A program made the position numbers and the translations under genes. Below are positions 55,869 through 63,879 of a stretch of DNA of 64,000 nt, in pieces. The notes under the pieces are model-generated. The model was not told where the DNA came from, did no database searches, and saw only the letters and a program-made list of their open reading frames with translations. The stretch covers positions 248,001 through 312,000 of the forward strand of contig NZ_CP101458.1 of assembly GCF_024362525.1 (NCBI RefSeq), written 5' to 3'. Position 1 is the first letter of the stretch. The number at the start of each line of letters is the position of its first letter. The DNA is from Natrononativus amylolyticus (GTDB lineage: Archaea; Halobacteriota; Halobacteria; Halobacteriales; Natrialbaceae).

Positions 55869-56705
55869 TTATTGTCCGTTGGACAGTTTGGGATCATCGA
55901 CTGTATCCAATCCCGTCGCCATTAGCCGCCGGGCGATCACGACTAATCCGTTGTCGAAACCCCTGCCGAATACTGCTTTCTCAGATTCCGCAGTGTCCGC
56001 CGTGGCCTCGTGCACTGAACTGACCAGAATCGTGTTCCGATCGACCAGGAGTAACCGACTGATCGTCGTTTCGTCAGTGACGTCAGCTGGAGTACTGCTC
56101 AACCATTCCAACCCAGAGACGAATACTTCAGCACCGGGGAGTGCCTCCTGAACGGTCTCACGAAGCTTGTCGGAGACGGTTCCGACGACGACCGTGATGC
56201 CCGTCTCCTGAGCATCTTGGAGATTGGCGACCAACTCCTCCGTGAGGACTTCCTCACGGCCCACGACGAACACGATCTCCCGCCCAGCGGCCTCGATGAG
56301 TTGCTGTGTTCGGTTTGCGATCGCCGCTTGCCCCATCAATGCCCAGACCTCGTGTGACACTTCCTGCTCGTCGCCTACTGGTGCTGGTTCGATCCCCTCA
56401 ACCGCCTCGACAAGTGTCTCCGTCCGCGATTCGTACTCCTGGCGAAGCGTCTCGGCCCCCTCGTCGATCGGGACGGCCCGAAACTGCTGGGGATTCGAGT
56501 GCTGGATTTCCACGAGTCCTTTCGTTTCCAGCACCCGGACCGCATCGTACACACGCGTGCGAGGAACGTCGGAGGTCTCGCTGATCTCTTTGGCCGTTCC
56601 TTTCGGTATTCGTGATAACGCGACGAAGCACTTCGCCTCGTACTCCTTCAAACCCAGTTGCTGAAGCAATTCGACCGCTCGTTGATGATTAGATAACTCG
56701 TTCAT
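55869..56705 (-). CDS. TrmB family transcriptional regulator
   Basis: 278 residues from ATG 56705 (MNELSNHQRAVELLQQLGLKE). N-terminal winged helix: YEAKCFVALSRIPKGTAKEISETSDVPRTRVYDAVRVLETKGLVEI. A coiled-coil-like linker then leads into a TrmB effector domain (EIVFVVGREEVLTEELVANLQDAQETGITVVVG). TrmB proteins bind sugars or other small molecules. Target unknown. An inverted repeat 118 bases or more upstream may be its own operator. Confidence 0.87.
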   Translation of the reverse strand: MNELSNHQRAVELLQQLGLKEYEAKCFVALSRIPKGTAKEISETSDVPRTRVYDAVRVLETKGLVEIQHSNPQQFRAVPIDEGAETLRQEYESRTETLVEAVEGIEPAPVGDEQEVSHEVWALMGQAAIANRTQQLIEAAGREIVFVVGREEVLTEELVANLQDAQETGITVVVGTVSDKLRETVQEALPGAEVFVSGLEWLSSTPADVTDETTISRLLLVDRNTILVSSVHEATADTAESEKAVFGRGFDNGLVVIARRLMATGLDTVDDPKLSNGQ

Positions 56706-56831
56706 GGGTCCCAACCATGTTACCGGCGTGTCCGGTACCGCTTCTATTGTTAATTCGGCACGCACAAGAGAGTTCCTGTCGGGCCGCCCAACCTTGCCTG
56801 TGGTCCATACTGGCTTTGAGTAGCTCAGTAC

Positions 56832-56850
56832 GTATGAACGCTATTCATAC
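56832..56850 (+). promoter_or_regulatory. Inverted repeat gtatgaa–cgcta–ttcatac
   Basis: A perfect 7-base inverted repeat with a 5-base spacer in the 395-base gap upstream of the TrmB gene. Its size fits an HTH dimer site. Link to the TrmB or Lrp genes is inferred. Confidence 0.45.
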
Positions 56851-56996
56851 TATTTCAAGCAGTTTGCGTATTTAGCAATCACACCACAGATAGATCTCGA
56901 AAGCCGAATTCGGTGGTGTGGATAACGGAGATACAGAGATAGTAATTGCGGATTTAACACCTGGTTGCTCGTCAGTGGAGTCGGTTGTTCCCTCGT

Positions 56997-57109
56997 CTAT
57001 AGTAATTGTTGAAACGATTTACGCACCGGTCGCACGGGAGCGGCCAGCGGGCACGCGCTGGCCGCACAATCGCGATCGGGAGTGCAATGACGTTCAACGA
57101 CTACTGTAA
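56997..57109 (+). mobile_element. MITE-like element with imperfect terminal inverted repeats
   Basis: tagtaattgttgaa near 57000–57013 and ttcaacgactactg near 57092–57105 are near-complementary ends (11 of 13). They surround about 80 bases with a ggccagcgggcacgcgctggcc inverted repeat and no coding content. Its right end supplies the stop codon of the Lrp-type gene. I recall similar agtag-gttgaaacgatt sequences as dispersed haloarchaeal repeats, but cannot verify. Confidence 0.5.
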
Positions 57110-57570
57110 CTCAGTGAACTGGAAATGGGTGAACGGCTGCATCTGTCGTCGTTTCATGAGTTCGGAACTCTCAATCTCGAGCTCCAGTTCGTGGATTGCA
57201 TCCGAAATACGGGAGATATCGGTCGTATCCGTTGCAGTGACCTCGACGTGGATGTTTCGTCGTCCCGTCACCATCTCACGGAGATCAACCACCCCTGGAT
57301 GTTCATGACCTTGTCAGCTAATTCCGACCGTCTAGTTGCGGGGGCGGTACAGACGAAGAGCACGCATAAGGGGAGGTTCGCCGCCTCGTAATCGAGTTTT
57401 GGATGATACCCTCGGATGACGCCGTCGGATTCGAGTTGGTCGATTCGATTGCGAACGGTGCTGGGTGAGACACCGACCGTCTCGCCGATCTCTTGTGCGG
57501 TTGTGTTCCGAGCTTCCCGTTGCAGCATATATAGAACGCCTTTGTCGATCTCGTCCAGTTCTCGGCCCAT
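57101..57570 (-). pseudogene. Lrp/AsnC-type regulator, frameshifted
   Basis: The first part from ATG 57570 has the HTH: DEIDKGVLYMLQREARNTTAQEIGETVGVSPSTVRNRIDQLESDGVIRGY, then the beginning of the RAM domain ending KVMNIQG, where the frame reaches W and stops at 57268. The rest of the RAM domain (VVDLREMVTGRRNIHVEVTATDTTDISRISDAIHELELEI) continues in another frame from 57292. A single missing G in a GGGG run (about 57291–57294) would restore the frame. The C-terminus FTHFQFTELQ is changed by the adjacent MITE-like end. Sequencing error remains possible. Confidence 0.75.
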
Positions 57571-58054
57571 CGCCCCCCTACGGTGCTACGAGCGATGTAC
57601 CTCGGGTTCTACCGGTTCGACGCCGGCCAGCCATACAGTCCTATCGCCGCTAACTAATTCACCCGGATAATCACAGTAAGGTTATACCTGACTAGCTCGA
57701 ACGCTCATGTGGCACGGAGTTTAGTAGGGTCCCAACCGCTTATTCTCCGTGCCACCGCTGCACAACCACCTTGACGGCTATCCGACTCGAAAACGACTTC
57801 TCAGTGGCTCCTCTGTACCGAAGACAAAGACTGACGAGTCCGGTGTGAGCGGCTGTGCTGCGCGAACAGCCTGATTGATCTCCGCTTTATTAGAGCACGT
57901 TCTTCGTGAACCTTATGGCGCACGGCTTCTCGAATGAGAACGTCACGCGCTGCTACACACCGTTTTGTCGGGCGGCGACTCGTTGATTTCCCCAGTTCGA
58001 CCTACCAACTCGTCTGCAAGTCCGATCCGGTGTAATCGGGATGCCGTCGATCGG
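57571..58054. other. Intergenic region with inverted repeat and possible gene remnant
   Basis: 484 bases, lower GC than the average window. A perfect 11-base inverted repeat gtggcacggag (57709–57719) / ctccgtgccac (57745–57755) could form a hairpin with a 25-base loop. On the minus strand around 57800–57910 a short in-frame stretch ends AQPLTPDSSVFVFGTEEPL, with no start or family I can support, perhaps a relict. Confidence 0.4.
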
Positions 58055-58486
58055 TTAGCCGTCTTCGTCCCCTGCGTAGATTTCTTCCCACGTCACGTCT
58101 TCAGATCGCTGCACGGGTTCGAGGTAAATCCGTCCCCAGTCGATCTGCTCGCCAGAGATACCCTTGATGACAACGCCACGAACGTCTAGTTCGTCGCCGT
58201 TGGTTTGCGTGCCGTGCATCCGCATCTCGATCCAGGCCGTATCGTCGTCGATCGTCGTTCGCGGAAACTCGACCGCCAGATCAGGAGTCGTCTCGAACAT
58301 TTGTATCCAGTTCTTTCGAACCTGCGGTCGTCCAGTAAACGATCGGTCGGGATGGGCCGGCGTTTCGCTCCGGTACTCCTCGTGGAAACACGAAAGCAGT
58401 GCCTCGAGATCGTGGTCGTTCATCGCCTGCCGAAACCGATCCGCGACACGTCTGGTATGTTGTGACACATCGGCCTCAACCACCAC
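58055..58486 (-). CDS. NTF2-like/SnoaL-type protein
   Basis: 143 residues. ADRFRQAMNDHDLEALLSCFHEEYRSETPAHPDRSFTGRPQVRKNW, then a beta sheet, DDDTAWIEMRMHGTQTNGDELDVRGVVI, the cone-shaped alpha+beta fold of the NTF2 superfamily (SnoaL-like). Function may be enzymatic or binding; unknown. Beyond its start (58487–58746) is a 260-base gap with no gene. Confidence 0.82.
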   Translation of the reverse strand: MVVEADVSQHTRRVADRFRQAMNDHDLEALLSCFHEEYRSETPAHPDRSFTGRPQVRKNWIQMFETTPDLAVEFPRTTIDDDTAWIEMRMHGTQTNGDELDVRGVVIKGISGEQIDWGRIYLEPVQRSEDVTWEEIYAGDEDG

Positions 58487-58746
58487 TGGGCTGATAAACC
58501 CGGAGCGATGAGCAGCGAACGGGTTAGATTAACCAAACTGAACGCGATCGAACTCCCTCACTGCGGAGCTATTGTCCGAACCCATGGTGTTCAGTTCGCA
58601 GGTTCTCTTTCGGGTATCTCTCCGTTAGATGGGTGAAATCAAGCCAACCGTTGTGCTGCACTAATACCTCTATTCAACACGCCCGCACTGTCAGATTATG
58701 AGGGTTTCAGCGGGCCGAGATGGTCAGAACGCTCGAGCCGGAACGG
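58487..58746. other. Intergenic gap before the molybdenum hydroxylase operon end
   Basis: No gene is seen. The stretch ccaaccgttgtgctgcacta (58638–58657), followed by ctctattcaacacg, resembles insertion-sequence end sequences that I recall from haloarchaea, but no transposase is present. Could be a relict. Confidence 0.35.
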
Positions 58747-61098
58747 CTACTCCGTCGACGGCTCGCCGTGAATCGCCCGCCAGAGCCGCTCGTCGGTGAG
58801 CGGCATGTCGACGTGGTCGACGCTGACCGGCTCGAGCGCATCCACGACCGCATTCACCAGCGCCGGCGGCGCCGCGATCGTCCCCGCTTCGCCGATTCCT
58901 TTCACGCCGAGCGGATTCCGCGGGCTCGGCGTCACCGTCGCGTCGGTTTCGATCTCGGGAAGATCCTCGGCCCGCGGAACCGCGTACGTCTCGAGCGAAT
59001 CCGTCAACAGTGTCCCGTCGTCGTCGTAGACCGCTTCCTCGTACCGGGCCTGGCCGAGCCCCTGGGCGACGCCCCCGTGGACCTGCCCCTCGACGATCGT
59101 GGGATTGATCCGCTCGCCGCAGTCGTCGACGGCGACGTAGCGCTCGATCTCGAGTTCCCCCGTTCTGGAGTCGATCGAGACGACCGCGACGTGGGTGCCG
59201 AACGTGTAGGCAGTCCCGTCGGGCTCGTAGAACGTCGTCGCCTCAAGGCCCGGCTCGACGCCGTCGGGTAGCCCGCGGCCGTAGGCCGCGCTCGCGACGT
59301 CGGCAAAGGGGATGGTGCGCTCGGCGTCGCCCTCGAGCCGGAACTCCCCGCTCTCGTAGGCGAGTTCGTCGGGATTGGCCTCGAGCTCGTGCGCCGCAAC
59401 CCGTCTGGCCTTCTCGAGCACCATCTCGGCGCTCTCGACCACCGCGTTGCCGCCGGTGATCGTGCTCCGACTACCGAACGTGCCGGTTCCCTTCGGCACG
59501 CGGTCGGTGTCGCCCTCGTGGACGTCGATCTCCGCCATCGGGAGCTCGAGGACGTCGGCGACGAGCTGGGCGTAGGTCGTCCCGTGGCCCTGGCCGTGGG
59601 AGTGTGTGCCCGCGGAGACGGTGACGCCGCCGTCGGGGTGGACCCGAACGACGCCGCTCTCGAAGCCGCCGCCAGTCGACTCGACGTAGTTCGCGACGCC
59701 GACGCCGCGCAGCGTTTGGGGGAGTTCGTCGTCCCGTCCCTCGCGCTCCGCGTCGATCTCCGCCCGCAGGTCGTCGTAGCTAACGGCGTCGAGGGCCGCC
59801 TCGAGCGCCCGCGCGTAATCGCCGCTGTCGTACTCCGAACCGACGGGCGTCTCGTGGGGGAACGCGTCGGACGGGAGCTGGTTTCGCCGGCGAAGTTCGA
59901 CGGGGTCGATTCCGAGTTCCCGCGCCGCGACGTCGACCAGCCGTTCCGTGACGTAGATCGCCTCCGGCCGCCCCGCGCCGCGGTAGGAGTGAACCGGCGC
60001 GGTGTTCGTGAAGACGGCGCGGGTCTCGCAGTGGATCGCCGGAATCTCGTACTGACTCGAGAGCAGGCGGCCGTACCAGCCGGGCATCGCCGGCCCGCCA
60101 CCGAGGCCGTAGCCACCGACGCCGGCGTGGGTTTCGACGCGCAGCCCCCGAAGACTTCCGTCGTCGTCGACCGCGAGCTCGCCGCGGGTGACGTGATCGC
60201 GGCCGTGGGCGCCCTCGAGATAGTTTCCGGAACGGGTGGCGACCCACTTGACGGGCCGCTCGAGCTCGCGGGCGGCCCAGGCGGCCATCGCCTCGCCGGG
60301 GTGGTGGTGACCCTTGTGGCCGAAGCCGCCGCCGACGCGCGGCGCGATCACCCGCAGCTCGCGCTCGGGAACGCCGAGGGTGTGCGAGAGGTCCCTGCGG
60401 TGGCCGTGGGGCGACTGGCTCGTCATCTCGACGGTGAACCGTCTCTCCGCGGGGTCGTAGCTCGCGAGCGCCGCCCGCGGCTCGATCGCCGAGGAGATCA
60501 GCCGATTGTTGACGAGTTCGATATCGACGACGCGGTCCGCCGCCTCGAACGCCCGGTCGGTCTCTCCGCGGTCGCCGAGTTCCGCCGTGAGCGCGACGTT
60601 GTCCGGCGCTTCCTCGAAGATCGTGGGCGCGCCGTCGTCGGTCGCCCCGACGGGATCGACGACGGCCTCGAGCGGTTCGTACTCGATCTCGACCGCCTCA
60701 GCGGCGTCCCGTGCGATGTAGCGGTCCTCGGCGACCACCGCGGCGATCGGCTGGCCCTGATACCGAACCCGGTCGCGCGCGAGTACCGGATGCCCCGGCG
60801 GCTCGCAGTCGAGCGCCGACGACGAGATCGAGAGCACGCAGGGGCTCTCCGAGGCCTCGAGGTCCGCCCAGGTGTAGGCGCCGAGAACGCCCTCGAGTTC
60901 CGCTGCCGCCTCGGTGTCGATCCCCTCGATCCGGGCGTGGCCGTGGTCGCTGCGCACGAACACCAGGTGGACGGTACCGGGTCGATCGAGGTCGTCCGTA
61001 TACTCGGCGCGACCCGTGAGCAGCGCCTCGTCCTCGCGGCGTGCGACCGGCTCACCGGCGGTTTTTCTGACTCGGTCGCCGCTGTCGCCGTCTGTCAT
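58747..61098 (-). CDS. Molybdenum hydroxylase large (molybdopterin-binding) subunit
   Basis: 783 residues of the xanthine/aerobic CO dehydrogenase family. Seen: N-terminal GEPVARREDEALLTGRAEYTDD, GGGFGHKGHHHPGEAMAAW (cofactor-binding glycine loop), VHSYRGAGRPEAIYVTERL, GTGTFGSRSTITGGNAVV and LGVKGIGEAGTIAAPPALVNAV with the catalytic Glu. True CO dehydrogenases of form I carry AYXCSFR; here it is SYRGAGR, the form II or other-substrate type. Substrate may be an aldehyde, heterocycle or carboxylate, not necessarily CO. The ATG overlaps the FAD subunit stop (ATGA). Confidence 0.9.
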   Translation of the reverse strand: MTDGDSGDRVRKTAGEPVARREDEALLTGRAEYTDDLDRPGTVHLVFVRSDHGHARIEGIDTEAAAELEGVLGAYTWADLEASESPCVLSISSSALDCEPPGHPVLARDRVRYQGQPIAAVVAEDRYIARDAAEAVEIEYEPLEAVVDPVGATDDGAPTIFEEAPDNVALTAELGDRGETDRAFEAADRVVDIELVNNRLISSAIEPRAALASYDPAERRFTVEMTSQSPHGHRRDLSHTLGVPERELRVIAPRVGGGFGHKGHHHPGEAMAAWAARELERPVKWVATRSGNYLEGAHGRDHVTRGELAVDDDGSLRGLRVETHAGVGGYGLGGGPAMPGWYGRLLSSQYEIPAIHCETRAVFTNTAPVHSYRGAGRPEAIYVTERLVDVAARELGIDPVELRRRNQLPSDAFPHETPVGSEYDSGDYARALEAALDAVSYDDLRAEIDAEREGRDDELPQTLRGVGVANYVESTGGGFESGVVRVHPDGGVTVSAGTHSHGQGHGTTYAQLVADVLELPMAEIDVHEGDTDRVPKGTGTFGSRSTITGGNAVVESAEMVLEKARRVAAHELEANPDELAYESGEFRLEGDAERTIPFADVASAAYGRGLPDGVEPGLEATTFYEPDGTAYTFGTHVAVVSIDSRTGELEIERYVAVDDCGERINPTIVEGQVHGGVAQGLGQARYEEAVYDDDGTLLTDSLETYAVPRAEDLPEIETDATVTPSPRNPLGVKGIGEAGTIAAPPALVNAVVDALEPVSVDHVDMPLTDERLWRAIHGEPSTE

Positions 61099-62009
61099 CG
61101 CGGCTCACCCCCGTTCCCGCTTGCGTCTATCCGCTTTGCCGCCCGCTCGAGCGCCCGCTCGACGTATACCGGTACCAGCCCCGCCCGGTACTCACCGGAG
61201 ACGTGGAGGTCCGAACGGAGTTCGTCGGGCTCGATCCCGACGGCGGCACGCTCGGCGGCGGCCGCGACCGTCGCCGACTCGAGGGGCTCGCCCGCGAGTG
61301 CGTCCTCGACGGACTCGAGCCGGATCGCGCGGTCGGTGACGCCGGTCGCCGCGAGTCGCGCCTCGCGAACGCTCTCGCCCTCGCACTCGAGGACGACCGC
61401 GACGCCGAGGCTGGCCCACCCCGAGGCGGGATGGGTCTTCCGAACGTACGCGCCCGCCGTGCGGTCGGCATCCGAAGCTGGGGCGGCGGGCAGGCGCACT
61501 CGAGTCAGCACCTCCCCGGTTTCGAGCGCCGTCTCCCGCTCCCCGCGGAAGAACTCGTCGGCGCGGATCTCGCGCTCGCCACCCGAACCGTGTGCCACGA
61601 TCGTCGCGTTCGCGGCGAGGACTGCGGCCGGAAGATCGGCCGCGGGTTCGGCCTGCGCGAGGTTTCCCCCGAGCGTGCCGCGATTTCGCACTTGCAGGTC
61701 GCCGACTTCGGCCAGCGCGTCGGTGAGAACCGGGTGGCGTTCGGCCAGCTCCGACGCCTCGAGCAGGTCGGCGTACGTGGTGAGCGCGCCGACGATCGTT
61801 TCGTTTGGCTCCGTCGTCACCCCCTCGAGGTCGTCGATCCCGCCGAGGTCGACGAGCACGTCGGCGGTCGTCCGGTCGGTTTTCAGCGCCGGAATCAGGC
61901 TGTGGCCACCCGCGAGCAGCCGCGGGTCGCGGTCGGCGTGTTCCGCGAGCAGCGATCGGGCCTCCTCGAGGCTCGTCGCGCGGTGGTAGTCGAACCGTGG
62001 CGGGTACAT
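61095..62009 (-). CDS. Molybdenum hydroxylase medium (FAD-binding) subunit
   Basis: 304 residues from ATG 62009. FAD-binding signature: LLAGGHSLIPALK near residue 31 and RNRGTLGGNLAQAEPAADLPAAVLA, which contact FAD, plus EVGDLQVRNRG. A C-terminal CO-dehydrogenase-flavoprotein domain follows (residues about 175–290). Overlaps both neighbours by one to four bases. Confidence 0.92.
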   Translation of the reverse strand: MYPPRFDYHRATSLEEARSLLAEHADRDPRLLAGGHSLIPALKTDRTTADVLVDLGGIDDLEGVTTEPNETIVGALTTYADLLEASELAERHPVLTDALAEVGDLQVRNRGTLGGNLAQAEPAADLPAAVLAANATIVAHGSGGEREIRADEFFRGERETALETGEVLTRVRLPAAPASDADRTAGAYVRKTHPASGWASLGVAVVLECEGESVREARLAATGVTDRAIRLESVEDALAGEPLESATVAAAAERAAVGIEPDELRSDLHVSGEYRAGLVPVYVERALERAAKRIDASGNGGEPR

Positions 62010-62494
62010 CAGCGGTCCTCCTCGGCCCGGCTCGCGGCCGTCTCGACGGCGTCGACGACGTTCTGGTAGCCGGTGCACCGACAGCGGTTGCCCTTCAGTC
62101 CCGCGCGAATCTCGTCTCTGGTGGGAGCGGAGTCGTCCGCGAGCAGCTGGGCGGTCGTCATCACCATTCCGGGGGTGCAGTAGCCACACTGCAGGCCGTG
62201 TTCGGCGTGAAAGCTCTCCTGGATCGGATGGAGGGCGTCCTCGGGACCGCCCTCGAGTCCCTCGACCGTCGTGATCTCGGCGCCGTCGGCCTGCACCGCG
62301 AGGAGCGCGCAGGATTTGACCGCGTCGCCGTCGACGTGGACCGTACACGCCCCGCAGGCGCTCGTCTCGCAGCCGACCTTCGGCCCCGTGTAGCCGAGTT
62401 CGTCCCGGAGCGCGTGAATCAGCAGCGTTCGTGACTCGACGGTGAGCCGTTCGTCCGTCCCGTTGACCGTGAGTGTGATGTCGTGCTCGCCCAT
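62009..62494 (-). CDS. Molybdenum hydroxylase small ([2Fe-2S]) subunit
   Basis: 161 residues from ATG 62494. Two [2Fe-2S] clusters: plant-type CETSACGAC…C (residues about 42–62) and the helical one CGYCTPG…CRCTGY (CX2C…CXC, about 103–140). First gene of the operon. The longer upstream frame is antisense-like and ignored. Electrons pass from the Mo subunit through these clusters to FAD. Confidence 0.94.
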   Translation of the reverse strand: MGEHDITLTVNGTDERLTVESRTLLIHALRDELGYTGPKVGCETSACGACTVHVDGDAVKSCALLAVQADGAEITTVEGLEGGPEDALHPIQESFHAEHGLQCGYCTPGMVMTTAQLLADDSAPTRDEIRAGLKGNRCRCTGYQNVVDAVETAASRAEEDR

Positions 62495-62631
62495 GACTGG
62501 TCCGGCGGGGCCGACCTCGAGTCCCGCGACGTCGGTCGGGTCACCGACTCGAGCGGCCCCGCGCGTTCGTGGTGGCACACAGCCGCCAGCCACATGAGCG
62601 TTCGGTAGCCGGCAGCCTCGAGCGGGCGACC

Positions 62632-63810
62632 TCAGCCGGACAGGTCGTCCGGCCTCGGCCGGTCGTGAATCGGCCCGCCGCGGTCGCGCAGGTGGCCCGG
62701 CCGCCGGTCGCGCGAAACAGCGAGGAGTTCGGCGACGACGCTCTGGGCGATCCCCGCGGGCGTCCCCAGCCCCAGGTCGAGCCCGATCGGCGCGTAGATG
62801 CGCTCGAGGTCGCCTTCGCTCACCGGGCGGCCGTCGGCCGCGAGCTCCGCGCGCAGTTCCTCGAAGCGTTTTCGCGGCCCCATGATCCCGACGTAGGGGG
62901 CGGGGGAATCGAGCAGCGTCTCGAGGACGAGCCGGTCGTCGACGAAGTTGTGGGTCATCACGACGGCGTGGGTCCGCTCGTCGATCGCCACGGCGTCCTG
63001 GAGATCCCGCGGCGACGTCGTCACGGTCCGATCCGCCCCGGGGAACCGCCCCTCGAGGTCGACGGCACCCCGGAACCCGACGACGACGACCCGGAAGTCC
63101 GCACGCGAGGCGAGGTCGACGACCGGCGCGACGTCGGGGCCGCTTCCGAACACCAGACACGTCGGCGGCGCGGGGATGGCCTCGACGAACACGTCGAGTC
63201 GCCGTCCCCCGACGGAGAGTTCGACCACGCCGGAGCGACCTTCGCTCGTCATCTCGCCCGCCGGTCCGGAGACGGCAGCCGTCGGCCAGCCCGTCGCTGT
63301 CACGTCAGTTCCGGGCGTTTCGAACAGTCCCTCGTCCGGCAGGTAGTAGGCCCTGTCTCCGCGCTCGAGCGGTCCCTCGGCGGCGAGCACCGTACAGACG
63401 GCCACGTCCCGGCGGGTTCGAACCGGCTCGACGGCCCGCCGGTAGTGCGCCTCGAGGGGCTCGAGGAGGACGGTGACGACGCCGTTGCAGCCGAGACCGA
63501 GCCCCCAGACGCCGTCTTCGGCGGTGAGATCGTAGGTTTCGATGCGAGGGGCGCCGGTCGCCCGCACGCGCGCCGTCGCCCGGCGGAGGTCGTCCTCGAG
63601 ACAGCCAGCCGTGATCGCGCCGATCCCGTCGCCGCCGGCTTCGAACAGCGCCTTCGCGCCGGGGCGTCGGTAGGCGGCGCCCTCGACGGCGACGACGGTT
63701 GCGACGACGTCGGGTGGCCCCGTGGCGTCGGCCGCGTCGGCCGAGTCGAGCCGGTCGCCGATCCGCTCGAGCAGCGCCGTCTCCGGGAGTGGGTGGTTGT
63801 CGTGGGACAT
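62632..63810 (-). CDS. XdhC/CoxI family molybdenum cofactor maturation protein
   Basis: 392 residues. N-terminal XdhC block: VVAVEGAAYRRPGAKALFEAGGDGIGAITAGCLEDDL. The C-terminal Rossmann-like domain has CLVFGSGPDVAPVVDLASRADFRVVVVGFRG and VVMTHNFVDDRLVLETLLDSPAPYVGIMGPRKR. XdhC proteins bind sulfurated Mo cofactor and insert it into xanthine-dehydrogenase-type enzymes. Upstream of the three structural genes by 138 bases in the same direction. Confidence 0.92.
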   Translation of the reverse strand: MSHDNHPLPETALLERIGDRLDSADAADATGPPDVVATVVAVEGAAYRRPGAKALFEAGGDGIGAITAGCLEDDLRRATARVRATGAPRIETYDLTAEDGVWGLGLGCNGVVTVLLEPLEAHYRRAVEPVRTRRDVAVCTVLAAEGPLERGDRAYYLPDEGLFETPGTDVTATGWPTAAVSGPAGEMTSEGRSGVVELSVGGRRLDVFVEAIPAPPTCLVFGSGPDVAPVVDLASRADFRVVVVGFRGAVDLEGRFPGADRTVTTSPRDLQDAVAIDERTHAVVMTHNFVDDRLVLETLLDSPAPYVGIMGPRKRFEELRAELAADGRPVSEGDLERIYAPIGLDLGLGTPAGIAQSVVAELLAVSRDRRPGHLRDRGGPIHDRPRPDDLSG

Positions 63811-63879
63811 CGTGTCGTCGTGCCGTGTCTCGGCGATCTTCGATGTACCCTTGTGGCTGGCCCCACTAAGAGGATCCGA

